Shown in pieces: positions 34,128 to 45,171 of a stretch of 64,000 nt of DNA. Source of the DNA: Sodiomyces alkalinus F11. Taxonomy: Eukaryota; Ascomycota; Sordariomycetes; Glomerellales; Plectosphaerellaceae. How positions within the stretch are numbered: position 1 is the first letter of the stretch; every line of letters begins with the position of its first letter. The translations under genes were made by a program, and so were the position numbers. The notes under the pieces are model-generated. The model saw only the letters and a program-made list of their open reading frames with translations. It was not told where the DNA came from and did not search any database. The stretch spans positions 240,712-304,711 of the forward strand of contig NW_021167083.1 in NCBI RefSeq assembly GCF_003711515.1, written 5' to 3'.

Positions 34128-35777
34128 ATGCCTCCTCTCCGAAACCCCATCCTCCCCGGCTTCAACCCGGACCCGTCCATCGTCCGGGTGGGCGAGGACT
34201 ACTACATCGCCACGTCCACGTTCGAGTGGTTCCCCGGCGTCCAGATCCACCACTCCAAAGACCTGGCCAACTGGGACCTCGTGGCCCGGCCGCTGAACCG
34301 CAAGAGCCAGCTCGACATGCGCGGCAGCCCGGACAGCTGCGGCATCTGGGCGCCCTGCCTGACCCACGACGGCCACGAGTTCTGGCTCGTCTACACCGAC
34401 GTCAAGCGCAAGGACGGCTCCTTCAAGGACACCCACAACTATATCGTCCGCGCCCCCGCCATCACCGGCCCCTGGTCCGACCCCGTCTACGTCAACTCGT
34501 CCGGCTTCGACCCTTCCTTGTTCCACGACGACGACGGCCGGAAATGGTTCGCCAACATGCTCTGGGACCACACGCGCCGGCGGCACGCCTTCGCCGGCAT
34601 CCGGCTCCAGGAATTCGACCCCCAAACCGGCACCCTCGTCGGCCCGCGCCGCACCATCTTCCACGGCACCGACCTCGCCCTCGTCGAAGGGCCGCACCTC
34701 TACAAGCGCAACGGCTGGTACTACCTCCTCACCGCCGAGGGCGGCACCGCCTACGAGCACGCCTGCACGCTCGCCCGGTCGCGCGACATCTGGGGCCCCT
34801 ACGAGCTGCACCCGCAAAAGCACATCGTCACCGCCAAGGACAGCCCCTTCGCGGCCCTCCAGCGCGCCGGGCACGGCGACATCGTCGACACGCCTTCGGG
34901 CGCGACCTACGTCGTCCACCTCGCGGGCCGGCCCACCACCCAGCGCCGCCGCTGCGTGCTGGGCCGCGAGACGGCCCTCCAGGCGGCCTACTGGGGCGAC
35001 GACGACTGGCTGTACGTCAAGGACGGGCCGGTGCCGTCGCTGTACGTCGACGTCCCCGGCACGCGCGACGAGGAGGCCTACTGGGCGGAGCGGCGCTACA
35101 CTTTCGACTCGGCGTCGGCGTCGGGGGAAGGACGGCTGCACAAGGACTTCCAGTGGCTGCGCACGCCGGAGCCGGAGCGCATCTTCGCGGTGGCGGACGG
35201 GACGCTGACGCTGTTCGGGCGCGAGTCGGTGGGGTCGTGGTTCGAGCAGGCGCTGGTGGCGCGGCGGCAGACGCATTTCTCGTACGACGCCGAGACGGTG
35301 GTGGCGTTTTCCCCGTCGGACGAGCGCCAGTTTGCCGGCCTGACGGCCTACTACTGCCGCTTCAACTTCTTCTACCTGGCCGTCACGGCCGACGAGGACG
35401 GGAACCGCGAGCTGCTCATCCTGAGCTCCGAGTCCTCCTGGCCCGACGGAGACCTTCGCATGCCGTTCCCCGCTGAGCCGGTCCCGTTGCCGGCGCGGGG
35501 GAAGGTGAAGCTCGCGCTTACGATCCGGGGGCCGCAGCTGCAGTTCTACTATGCCGTGGAGGGGGAGGGCCAGCAGGAGGAGCTGAAGCCTGTGGGTCCG
35601 GTGCTGGATGCCTCTATCATTTCGGACGAGTGCGGCGGGCACCAGGCGCATGGGAGCTTCACGGGGGCTTTTGTCGGCGTGGCGTGCTCGGATTTGAACG
35701 GCACGGCCGAGCCTGCCAAGTTTGATAATTTCACCTACCGGCCTGTTCGGGATCCCACCGATCGGTATGACATTTAG
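34128..35777 (+). CDS. GH43 beta-xylosidase / alpha-L-arabinofuranosidase, intracellular
   Basis: A single exon, 549 residues from the ATG at 34128; an in-frame ATG 42 codons upstream adds an unrelated-looking leader and is less likely. The start motif NPILPGFNPDPSIVRVGEDY holds the catalytic-base aspartate. GFDPSLFHDDDG carries the second acidic residue and LVEGPHLYKRNGWYY the general acid glutamate of the five-bladed propeller. The C-terminal 200 residues form the beta-sandwich domain of GH43 subfamily 11-type beta-xylosidases. No signal peptide is visible, so it probably acts inside the cell on xylo-oligosaccharides, as related Xyl43 enzymes do. It lies 0.8 kb downstream of the GH5 gene on the same strand. 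Confidence 0.93.
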   Translation: MPPLRNPILPGFNPDPSIVRVGEDYYIATSTFEWFPGVQIHHSKDLANWDLVARPLNRKSQLDMRGSPDSCGIWAPCLTHDGHEFWLVYTDVKRKDGSFKDTHNYIVRAPAITGPWSDPVYVNSSGFDPSLFHDDDGRKWFANMLWDHTRRRHAFAGIRLQEFDPQTGTLVGPRRTIFHGTDLALVEGPHLYKRNGWYYLLTAEGGTAYEHACTLARSRDIWGPYELHPQKHIVTAKDSPFAALQRAGHGDIVDTPSGATYVVHLAGRPTTQRRRCVLGRETALQAAYWGDDDWLYVKDGPVPSLYVDVPGTRDEEAYWAERRYTFDSASASGEGRLHKDFQWLRTPEPERIFAVADGTLTLFGRESVGSWFEQALVARRQTHFSYDAETVVAFSPSDERQFAGLTAYYCRFNFFYLAVTADEDGNRELLILSSESSWPDGDLRMPFPAEPVPLPARGKVKLALTIRGPQLQFYYAVEGEGQQEELKPVGPVLDASIISDECGGHQAHGSFTGAFVGVACSDLNGTAEPAKFDNFTYRPVRDPTDRYDI

Positions 35778-36070
35778 GATTGGTGTCTGGGTTGGGGCGG
35801 CGGAACGGATGGCCAGGGATGTATGACTATGATGAACTACGATGCGCCAAAGACTGAATAAGAGGTATGCATGTGTTTATGTAGAAGACATCCGAGAATT
35901 AGCTCGAGCAAAATGAAGTTTCGAAGCCGGTCTTGGAGAAAGATTCTCTTAATCTCGCTACACATGAAATCTCCCAAGTTGATGCTAGGTTGGTTAGACC
36001 ATCGACTTTATGAACAAGGGTGGCACCCTAGCATCTTATACCGGCTTAGTGTCAAGCCACATAACAAATC

Positions 36071-36144
36071 GGCTCGGTGGTGTAGTTGGTTATCACGTCA
36101 GTCTAACACACTGAAGGTCGGGAGATCGAGCCTCCCCTGAGTCA
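36071..36144 (+). tRNA. tRNA-Val(AAC)
   Basis: The acceptor stem GGCTCGG pairs with CTGAGTC at 36137-36143, with discriminator A at 36144. The anticodon loop CTAACAC sits in the stem TCAGT/ACTGA and reads anticodon AAC. The T arm contains the GATCGAGC loop. No intron. Confidence 0.93.
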
Positions 36145-36147
36145 TCA

Positions 36148-36153
36148 TTTTTT
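36148..36153 (+). terminator. RNA polymerase III T-run terminator of tRNA-Val
   Basis: Six T residues start four bases past the tRNA end. Confidence 0.75.
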
Positions 36154-36510
36154 GTCTGTCTTTTTTTTTTTCGTTTGACTTGCCCTTGAAATTTCAGGTA
36201 CTTCTCTTTTCCTCCTTTTCTCTTCTTTTCCCCTCCTTTTCTCTTCTTTTCCCCTCCTTTTTTCTTCTTTTTCTTCTTCCTTTTTTCACCATCGATTCAC
36301 ACCACCCAAGGTAATACAGCAAGAAGTTGGTTTCAATGTGATGTTTTATATTACAAAGTCATGGATCAGGTACTTGGGTTATACAATCATGCTCTTTTCA
36401 AGTCTGCTTTGAACGTAATGCTTCCCTTGTCACTCCTTTTGTTCACTGACACAGCTTTTCCATACTCGGAAGAAGAGAAACGGGGAAATGAAAGAGGAAA
36501 AAAAGAAAAA
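36154..36510. repeat. pyrimidine tract with 21-bp tandem repeat, then 3' spacer of the SOD gene
   Basis: A C/T-rich tract runs from about 36157 to 36290. Within it, the unit CCTCCTTTTCTCTTCTTTTCC occurs at 36211-36231 and 36232-36252, with a partial third copy from 36253. The rest is non-coding. Confidence 0.8.
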
Positions 36511-37308
36511 CTAAGGATCGGCCTCCATGTGAGCCAGCAACTCGTCAAAAATCGAGTCCCGGCCATGATTGTACCGCATCTCGGCCTCGGTCCAGTTGAT
36601 GACCGTCCAAACCGCATCAATGTACTGAGGCCGAGCATTCATATACTAACCAAAAAGCCCGTCAGTAAATCGGCGTTCGGGGAGAAACACACAAAAAGTC
36701 CCAAGGCAAGAGGGAAAGGAAACAGTACCTGAAGATAATACGCATGCTCCCAAACGTCCACCCCAATAAGCGGCACCTCCTCCCCCACCACCGGATCCTG
36801 GTCCTTGGTCGTTATGATGCGCAGCCCGCCCTGGGGAACGGCCGTCCGGACCAGCCAGCCCCAGCCCGACCCCTGCACGCCGTTGAGGGCGGCGGAAAAC
36901 CGGTCAATGAGGGCGTCGAAGGAGCCGAAGGTGGCGCGCACGGCGGCCGCGAGGTTCGGGGCGCTGGCCTCCGGGTTCTGGGCGTCCTCGGACGAAGGGG
37001 GCGCCAGGTTGCGCCAGAAGAGGGCGTGGTTGATGTGGCCGCCGCCGTTGAAGCGGATGCACGGGAGGAGGGCGATCTGGTCGGCGATGTTGGCGGCGCC
37101 GGCGTACGAGGCGAGGGCCTTGTTGAGGTTGGTGACGTAGGCTTGGTGGTGGCTGTCGTGGTGGAGGGCCATGATGGCTTCGGAGATGGCGGGTTCCAGG
37201 GCCTGCGGTGGGTGATGGTGAGTGGGGGGGCGTGGGTGTGAGGGTCAAAGACGGACTTACGTTGTAGGCGTAGGGGAGAGGCGGGAGGGAGTACTGCTGG
37301 ACGGCCAT
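36511..37308 (-). CDS. Mn/Fe superoxide dismutase
   Basis: Three exons on the minus strand (37261-37308, 36729-37202, 36511-36645) give 218 residues. The N-terminus MAVQQYSLPPLPYAYN lacks an obvious mitochondrial presequence, suggesting a cytosolic enzyme. Metal-ligand regions are visible: HHDSHHQAYVTNLNKAL (first His ligand), GGGHINHALFW (second His), and GVDVWEHAYYLQ (Asp and His). The characteristic GSGWGWLVR is also present. It converts superoxide to hydrogen peroxide and oxygen. A possible upstream exon (37504-37626, encoding MTDVAASSTAGAG..., ending NIQYAEM) plus 37309-37329 would join in frame to add 48 residues. I prefer the ATG at 37308 because it matches the usual cytosolic enzyme start. 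Confidence 0.9.
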
Positions 37309-38371
37309 CTTGGGAGGGTTGGGATATTCCTGGGTGTTGAGGTGAAGAGGTCAATAGCGATGCGGCGAAGACAATGTCGAGTTGTCTCGAAAGAAGAAAT
37401 GAAAGATGAAGAGGAGTATGGATGTATAGGAGTTCACAGTATAAAAGTCATGAGTCATGATAAATGAGGACAAAAGGGGGAGGATAAGACATGGAAGGCT
37501 TACCATCTCGGCGTATTGGATGTTCGTCTGGAAGTCGTTAGGGACAACCTGCGTGCCGGATGCGCTTGCGCTTGCACTGGCACCGGCACCGGCACCGGCG
37601 GTAGACGAAGCGGCGACGTCGGTCATCTCGGGTGGCGCTTGCTTGTTGGCCCGGCCGTGGGACGATGGGCGATGTTACAGTACGAGCGACGAGTACGCAC
37701 GTAAGATGTGCAAGTTACGGGCGTAGTGGGATTATGTAAAATCCAGTCATTAATGAATTGTATGTATACTGAACTAAGAGTCGTCGGGTGCGATGGCAAT
37801 GGGGAAGAGGATGCATGGGTGTGATCAAGACACGGTCGCGAATGGTCCTGAAAATGAAGCATTGCCATTTTAGGGGCCCCGACTTATTTTAGCGGATGGC
37901 TATAGCGGTTTAGTGGTTCGGCCCGAACCTTTCAGGCGTTGTCTACAACGAACGGTACACCCATTAGTCAGCTTACGGCAATCCTTTTACACCAGAGCAG
38001 AGGTTCAAAGGCTCTGTTTATAAAGACCGTAAAGGCTACGAGAATATAGCTGTTTTTTATTTTGACTTAATAGTCTGCTTCGTGCTTATACCAAGTCATC
38101 TCGAGACGTGACATGATCCAAGATGTCATTAGTTAAGATACTTTGAGGCGGGTTGGACACCGCTCACCGAGATCTGAATACCACGACTCACCGAGCACTC
38201 GCCGGTACCTGGCTAAGAGACTACAATCACTTCATCTTAGCAACGGAGTACAGACGCACCTCATTCCACAGTTATCGCTCCGAGGTGCACGGGGAAATCA
38301 TTCCTCCTTCACTTGATTTTATTCATTACTATTTTGGACCTGCCCGAAATCCCATCCCCCCCTGGGCTCCC
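37309..38371. other. spacer between SOD and DUF1993 genes
   Basis: Holds the alternative upstream SOD exon (37504-37626) and otherwise no recognised gene. AT-rich patches lie around 37860-38140. Confidence 0.55.
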
Positions 38372-38941
38372 CTACTTCTGCCCATACTTCTCCTGATACT
38401 GCGGCAGATTCTCCGTTATGAAAGGAAGAATATAATCCAACTTGCCAACCTGCACCCCCCTGTTCCTCAAAATGGCAAAAGTCGCATTGACATGAAAAGC
38501 AACAGTCGGCATCGAGAACCCCAGCGCATAGTCCCTCACAGGCGCCTCCAGCGAGATGTCCGGCCCCAGGTTAAACGCAACCACCTTGTCCTGGCCCGCG
38601 TCGTAGCCGGCGGGGTCGGCCGCCGCCTCCTCCAGCAGCGCGAGCACCTGGTCGATGCGCGCGCCGAGCAGGTCCGCCGTGTCCAGGCCCTCCTCGTCGT
38701 GCTTCAGGTCGAGCGGCTCGACGCCGCGCACGCGCGACACGAGGCGCTGCGCCGCGTCCGTGGCCGCGTGCACCTGGAACGGCAGCCCGTGCATGTCCGG
38801 CGCCAGGCTGGCCTTGGTGAAGACCGCCCAGGGCGTGTTGGTCGCCTTGGCGTGCACCTCGGCCTTGTTGATGAGGTGGCGGAGGGTCTGGAGGTAGGAC
38901 TTGGCCTGGAGGACCGTGGCGTTGAAGAAGAAGGACGGCAT
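38372..38941 (-). CDS. DUF1993 domain protein
   Basis: A single exon, 189 residues. MPSFFFNATVLQAKSYLQTL begins the alpha-helical DUF1993 domain; the segments FTKASLAPDMHGLPFQVHAA and LGFSMPTVAFHVNATFAILR are characteristic of the family, which is distantly related to DinB-like helical bundles. Function is not known. No signal peptide or membrane segment is visible, so a soluble protein is expected. The minus-strand start is the ATG at 38941. Confidence 0.8.
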   Translation of the reverse strand: MPSFFFNATVLQAKSYLQTLRHLINKAEVHAKATNTPWAVFTKASLAPDMHGLPFQVHAATDAAQRLVSRVRGVEPLDLKHDEEGLDTADLLGARIDQVLALLEEAAADPAGYDAGQDKVVAFNLGPDISLEAPVRDYALGFSMPTVAFHVNATFAILRNRGVQVGKLDYILPFITENLPQYQEKYGQK

Positions 38942-40302
38942 TGTGGTGGGTTTTCTTCGTCTCTTTGTCTCTTTGTGTCTTTGTGTGTGTAGTGGCGGTT
39001 CGAGTAAGAGGAGGGGTATTCAGAGTTGAGAGATTTAGATGGGAGGCTTTAGTGAGTGAGAGAGGAGTGGGAGGAGAGATGGCAGAAACCGCTGAGAGAC
39101 GGAGAGTGACAAAGTGATCTGATATAAGATTCTCGACCACTCCAACCCAATACACCTTACCCTCCCCTTACCCCCTTACCCCTTGCCTGCCCGTGTTGTC
39201 TTGCATGTATGGAAGGGAGGGGAAAGAGGAAGAATCCACATCTCCAGCTTCAGGCATTGGCCTTCTAGCAAGCAGCAGCTTTTGCTGGTTCTCCACCTGT
39301 CCATTCGCCCAAGTCTTCTCTTAGTTCCAACACCCTTGGATTCTTTGAAATCAGCTCTCGATCGGATGACAAATACATACAAAAAGAAAAACAGAACGCA
39401 TGCCTATCAAACTGCTCCAAACAGACAACAACACAACGGAGGCCCCTGACGGGCGGCTATGTTGGTAAAAGCCCCTGAACAAAGTACTTCCTACTTCTTG
39501 GATTCGGCGGCTTTCCTACCCCACGAGTGTCACTGTATCATTAATAATCAGGGCAGGCTTTAACGTGTAGAGTGAGCGGTGGACAGTGCTGCAGGGTCCC
39601 ACCATCAAAAGTCCGTCCCCACCGTTGGATTTATCAGCAATGCTCCCTCCGTACAGAGTCCCTCAACACCAACAACTCTCTCACACCTCAAGCCAGACGG
39701 AGTCAAGACACCTCAGAACGGGACACATAAGGGGGATAGTCATGTTCCTGGTCTAGTTTTACCTTCTGACCGCATCGTGCTAAAACATACTAAAAACAAA
39801 ACCAAATACACTCCCGTCTGACGCCTCATGTCTACCCGGCCCTGTTGACTTACACCGACGGGAGAAACAGGGGCAAAACACACCACCACCCCACGTCCCG
39901 CCGCTACCTTTTTGATTCGTAAGCAACGGCAGGTAAGAGAAATGCAACTTCGGACTCCGCAGGTCTGTATCATGTCAGGTACGAGGTATGCGTGATAGTC
40001 CGCCTCACTTATGCCAACCCCCCGAACCCTGTCGCAGCTCGCTCACCTACAACGTACAGTAGACGACAGCCACCATGGCAATACCACCCGGAAGCTCTTT
40101 TGCTCTCCCGCCTACACCACAACCTACACCAGTCACAGATCGTAAAGACGTAGACAGACCCGTGGAATTTGAAGCAAACCAGTCAACTTCTCCACCATAC
40201 CCATCGCTTCCCAAAAAACCCATGCCAGCGCTATTCGGCAGTCCAATCCATATATCCATGCGGTATAACCTATGTACACAAAGGCCGTCAAGGGAGTAAA
40301 GG

Positions 40303-40350
<48 letters not shown>

Positions 40351-40373
40351 GAATCGTAAGAAAAGGCCGCTCA
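38942..40373. other. spacer with a 45-nt poly-A run
   Basis: No gene recognised. A homopolymer of 45 A residues occupies 40303-40347, about 27 bases from the 3' end of the downstream coiled-coil gene. Confidence 0.6.
40303..40347 (+). repeat. homopolymeric A tract, 45 nt
   Basis: Forty-five consecutive A residues by direct reading. On the minus strand it is a T-run just past the stop codon of the ApsB-like gene. Confidence 0.9.
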
Positions 40374-43300
40374 TCACTCCTTACTACTAAACCCCCTTCG
40401 TATCCTCATCATCTCCCCCCGGAGATCCCGGTTCTCCGTCTCCAACCCACTCAGCCGGTGCCGCGCCGCGTTCCGGTCCTGGTTCCTCCCCTCGCGCTCC
40501 GCCTTGAGCTTGGCCTCCAGGTCCCGCAACCGTAGCATCCACGCCTTGTCGTCCGTCGTCAGCCCTGTCCCTGCCCCGACCCCGGCACTTCCTCGCTCCG
40601 CCACCGCCGCGCCCGCATCGTACGGCTTGAGCCCACCCCCCGAACTGCCCGTTCCCGTCCTCGTCATCGTCCCCGGCCTGTCCACGTCCCTGCCCCGCCG
40701 CCCTTTCATCTCTCGGTCCCGCGGCCCCGTCGGGATCGAAGGCGACGGGCTGCCGCTTCCATCGCCCCCGCCGCCGCCGCCGCCGCCACCACCACCACCC
40801 GATGCGTACGCCGCCCGCGTCCGCAACGTCGCATTCTCCACCTTGAGCTGCCGGTACGCCTCCTCCAGCCGCGCCAGCCGCGAGTGGTCGTGCGAGTTGA
40901 GCGTCCCCGACGCCACCCCGTTCCGCACAATCGACTCGAGCCGGTCCAGCTTCTTGGCCCGCGTGTCCAGCAGGCCCTCGAGGTTCTGGTACTCCTTCCA
41001 CAGCTCCCGCTCCACGTCCTTGATCCGCGACTGGAACCCGCCCACCATCGTCTCGATCGTCTTGACCGCCGCCATCAGGTTCTTGCTGAACCCCGGCAGC
41101 ATCGTGCCCACCGACTCCAGCGACGGCAACGCCCGCCCGTTGATCAGGCTGTTGTCGTGCGCCCAGTCCGTCCCGCACAGCCCCGAGAGCCGCGTCCACA
41201 GCACCAGCAGCAGGTTGTTGCGCTCCGTCAGCTGGTCCCGCAGCGTCGTCTCCAGCTGCGCGATCCTCTTCTTGTCCTGCCCCCGCCCCGCCTCCAGCTC
41301 CGCGATGCGCGCGTCCTGCGAGCTGACCGTCCGCGACACGTGGCTGTGCGTCTTCTGGAACGTTTCGAACTGGCTCTTGGTCGCGCGGTGCGCCTGCTGT
41401 TCTTTGCTGAGGAGCTCCGACAGCTTCCGCAGCTCCAGTCCGTGTGATTCGAGTAACGCGTCGCGCTGCTTGATGATGCGGTCCTTTTCCACCAATGATG
41501 CCTTTGTCGAGTCCAGGTCGCGGATCGTGTTTTCCAGCTCGCGCTGTAGCCGTGTGATGTTCTGTACAACAGGTTAGTCTGGCCATTGAGAAAAAGGAGA
41601 AAAAAAAAAAAAAAAAAAGACACACCTTCAGCAAACTAGACCTCGTCCCGTTCAGGTCGCCCAGGGCTTCCCGCAGATTATTCTCCAGCTCAAACAGCCT
41701 CTCCTTCCACACCGTCGCCTCCACCTCCCGCGAATCCAGGCTCTTGCGCAACCTACGCGCCTCGTCCTTGGCCGTCGACATCTCCCGGTTGAGCTCGTTG
41801 ACAAACTGCTGCACCTCCTCCTTCTCCTGGCTCGCCACCATCTCGCGCTGCTGCCGCTCCTCGGCCAGCCGCGCCTCCAACTCCCTCACCTGCTCCTGCT
41901 CGTCCCGCACGCTCTGCAGCGCGTCGTTGTGCGCCGCCTCGAGGTTGCTGATGCGGATCTTGTCGGCCTCCTGCTCCTCCCGCAGGAACGCAATCTCGCT
42001 CTGGCTCGACTCCTGCTGCACCCCGAGCCGCTGCGCCTTGTCGTTGGTCTCGCGCAGCTTCGTCTCGAGCTCCTCCGACTCCCCGTTGGCGTCTTGGAGC
42101 TCCTGCTCCAGCTCGTGGATCCGACCGACCTTCTTCTCCTGCTCGTCCTCGAGCCGGACCAGCGCCTCGCTCATCCTGCGCATCTCCTCCTGCAGGGCGG
42201 CGAAGTTCTCCGACCGGTCGTCGAGCTCCATCTGCAGCCTGTCAAGCTCCTCGTTCCTCTGCTCCGCCTCCCCTTCGAGAGCGTCGATCTCCTCTTGGGC
42301 CTCCTTCCGCAGCGCCTCGAACGCGGCCTCCATCTCCGCATGTTCGCGCAGCGCCTCGTCCCGCTCCGCCTGCAGCGCCATCAGGTCGTTCACCGCGTTG
42401 TCGAGTTCTTCCTGCAGTGCGGCGGCCAGCTCCTCGGCCTGCTTCTTGGCCTCGACCGCCGTCTCGAAGTCCTCCATGCAGCCGTCGAGCTCCCGCTGCA
42501 GCTCCTGGTTGTGCAGCTTGACCTCGTTCACCCTGTCGCGTGCTTGGGCCAGTTGGTTCTCCAGCTCCTCCCGTTCGGGGTCTTCCATCTCGGTCGTCAC
42601 CTGCGTCCTCGTGTGGCTTACGCGGGACATGGACCGATGGTGGCTGCCGCCTCCGGCGCGGGACGCGGACCGCTCGAGGATGCTGTCGATGGTGGACGGC
42701 GCCGTGGCCCCACGCCGCATGGCCATCTTCAGGTCCTCTATCTCCTGGTATAGGCGCTCCTTTTCGCGGTTCCTGGACGTCAACATGGAGGTCTGGGCGC
42801 CGACTTCGCGCCGTAGTTCGGCATTCTCGTGTCGCAACTGCTCGCTCTCCCGGCGCAGCTCGTCGACCAGGGTGCTCGCCGTGCTGAACCCGGCGTTGGT
42901 CTCCGTCTCGCCGGACAGTCCGGATACTGGCCGGCTGCGGTTTGGTGACATCTGCCGGTTCTTCTTGCTGATGTTGTAAATATTCGTGGTGTGATGCAAG
43001 CCTCCTCCCGTTGACCCTCCTCCCCCCCCTCCTCCTCCTCCTCCTGCTCCTCCGTGCGCCGAGATGACCTCGTGCTTCAGCCGGTAGATCTCGTCCCGCA
43101 TGCGCTTGTTGTCCTCGTCTGCCTGCTCCCGCCGCGCCGTCTCCTGTTCGAGTAGATCCTTCCACACGTCGGCCTCCTCCTGCCTCCCGAGGTTCTCGCT
43201 TCCTGTCCTCTCCCCCAGTGACTTGACCATCTCGGCGAGCCTACGCTTTTCAGACTCCTTGGACATGCTCTCGTTCCGCAGCTTTTCCATCTCGACGACG

Positions 43301-45171
43301 TATTCCTCCACCCGCTCACGTAGGTAGATGAGCTCCTCCTCGCGTTCCTGGGCGTCCTGGTCGAAGAAGTGGCCGCCGCTCTGGTCGTTCGAGGAGGCGG
43401 CGCTGCGGGCGGTGCTGGGCCTGTCTTCGTCCTCCTTGAGCTGCTTCTCTAATTCCTTGACGCGGCGACGGAGGGCCTTGTTGTCGTGCTGGGCGACAGC
43501 GAGGGTGGTCTTGAGTTCGACATTCTCCGAGATCATTTCCTTAATACCCTCTTCGGAGAGCTTGTCGAGGCGGTCGCTGAGGAACATGACCTTCAGTTTC
43601 AGGTCGAAATTCTCCTTGGATAGTCTCTCGATGGTGCTGCTCTGTTCCTTGAGGGTCAGGTTCCTGCCAGAACGGCCAGTGCCGACCAGCGTGGTGGTGT
43701 CCGACGGCTTCCTAGGCGTCGCCAGGCCGCTCTTGGACCTGTACTCCCTGGCCAGGGATTCGGGCACTTGCACGTTCCTCACATGGCGGGCAAGAACGGT
43801 ATCGGTGGGAGCGGCGAGGCTGCTCTTAGCAGCCTTGGGCGTTTTCAGAGGATCCTCCCTGGCGGCCGGGCGGTTCGGCGAAGCGTCGTTCTCGTCCAGA
43901 GTCGCCAGCGGCGTCTGGCCGGTGTCGGGCCCATCGTCGACCCCCGATGCCATGCTGCCCATGCTGACGGACCGTGAAAGGCTATTGCTGATGCTCCGGG
44001 GAATCATCGTCCCGGGGCCGCCGAGGGCGTAGTCGGGCCCCATGCCGACGGTCACGTCACTATCGAGGTCGTCTTGCGAATCGGGGTTGGTGACGAAGGA
44101 CGAGATGGAGGAGCGCTGGCTAGTGCCACGGCTTCGCAGGTATTTGGGGCGCTTCCCGTGGCGCAAGGCATGGCCCGGGGTGTTGCCGGCGTCCGCAGAG
44201 ACTTTACGCAGACTCCGATCCGACGCCTGACGGCGAAGAGCGGTAGAGGAGGCCTCGGACTGGGTCATGGACCGATCAGCAGCGAGATGGTGGTCGTCCT
44301 CGTCGTCGTCGGCACCGCGACTCTCACTTTGCGTGACGTGATAGGACGAAGCTCTGCGGGCCTCCCTCCTGCCGCTAGACACGGCGCGTGAGATGGTTCT
44401 CCGAGCCGCAGCGGCAGTTGGCGAAGATGACAGGTTCTCGAGAGAAGAGGTCGTATTACTGACGTCGGCCGATACGGAACCGTCTTGAGCTCGCCGTCGA
44501 GGGAGGTGGAGGGAGGACTCGTCGCGCACGGGCGATGTGTCGGGTGCAGCCGCGGCGTTTTCGTTGGGGGCCTGGTCGGTAGAGTTATGTTGGGACGTAG
44601 AAAGGGGCATATGTTTTGTAGGACTCGGGCCGTCAAAGAGGTATGTATCATCGGCACCAGACTGGACTAGGGCTGGGATCTGGACAGTGGACAACTGGGA
44701 GACGAAGCTGGACTCGACATCTTGTAGGTGGGCTCGCACAGCGTCTTCGGCGTGGGAGTCGTTGTGTTGCCTGGATTCGTCAAACGTGATGCCCTCAAGG
44801 TAACTGGGATCGGGAAAGGCGGCGTTGGGTTGATTTCTTTGATGTGGTATCTGTTCCGGCTTCTGGTACTGACCCCGGCCCTGACCCTGACCCTGAGTCT
44901 GACCCTGAGTCTGACCCTGAGCCTGAGCCTGAGCCTGAGCCTGACCCTGAGCCTGACCCTGACTCTGCTCCATCTGGTCCGGCTGATGGGAATGTAATGG
45001 GTTGGCGGCAGACGGTAGTTGTTGATGTTGCGGTTCTTTCTTCAGGGGAGAAACAACCGAGTCGTCGAGGGCAGGGGGGTCGAGGAAAAAGGAGGAGTCG
45101 ACGCGGTGGGAGGTGGCAGGACGGGAATTGGAGCCGGGGCTCGATTGTCTCGGAAAGTCGTCGTCCTCCAT
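40374..45171 (-). CDS. apsB: ApsB/Mto1-type microtubule-organising coiled-coil protein
   Basis: Two exons on the minus strand (41626-45171 and 40374-41561) give 1577 residues with matching phase. The N-terminal 480 residues are disordered, with a QGQAQ-rich tract around residues 70-97. At about residues 495-580 the segment SSTIERLSKENFDLKLKVMF is the Cnn_1N (centrosomin motif 1) found in Mto1, ApsB and Pcp1, which recruits gamma-tubulin complexes to spindle poles and septal MTOCs. Long continuous coiled coils (E/Q/R/L rich) fill most of the remaining protein up to a short tail. The mid-protein has glycine- and serine-rich breaks. Length exceeds classical ApsB (around 1050 residues), consistent with a Sordariomycete homologue. 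The C-terminal PACT domain typical of Pcp1 is not recognised, which favours ApsB/Mto1. Confidence 0.82.
44881..44965 (-). repeat. hexanucleotide-type CTGACC/CTGAGC repeat
   Basis: In-frame imperfect six-base repeat in the ApsB-like gene encoding alternating Q-G and Q-A residues; a likely length-variable tract. Confidence 0.85.

Noticed and set aside
33978..35651. 557-codon minus-strand frame opposite the GH43 gene
   Set aside because: Antisense of a high-GC coding exon; low-complexity Val/Gly/Arg sequence with no motifs.
41590..41620. A-run inside the ApsB-like gene taken as an insertion
   Set aside because: It lies inside the intron (41562-41625) and needs no frameshift explanation.
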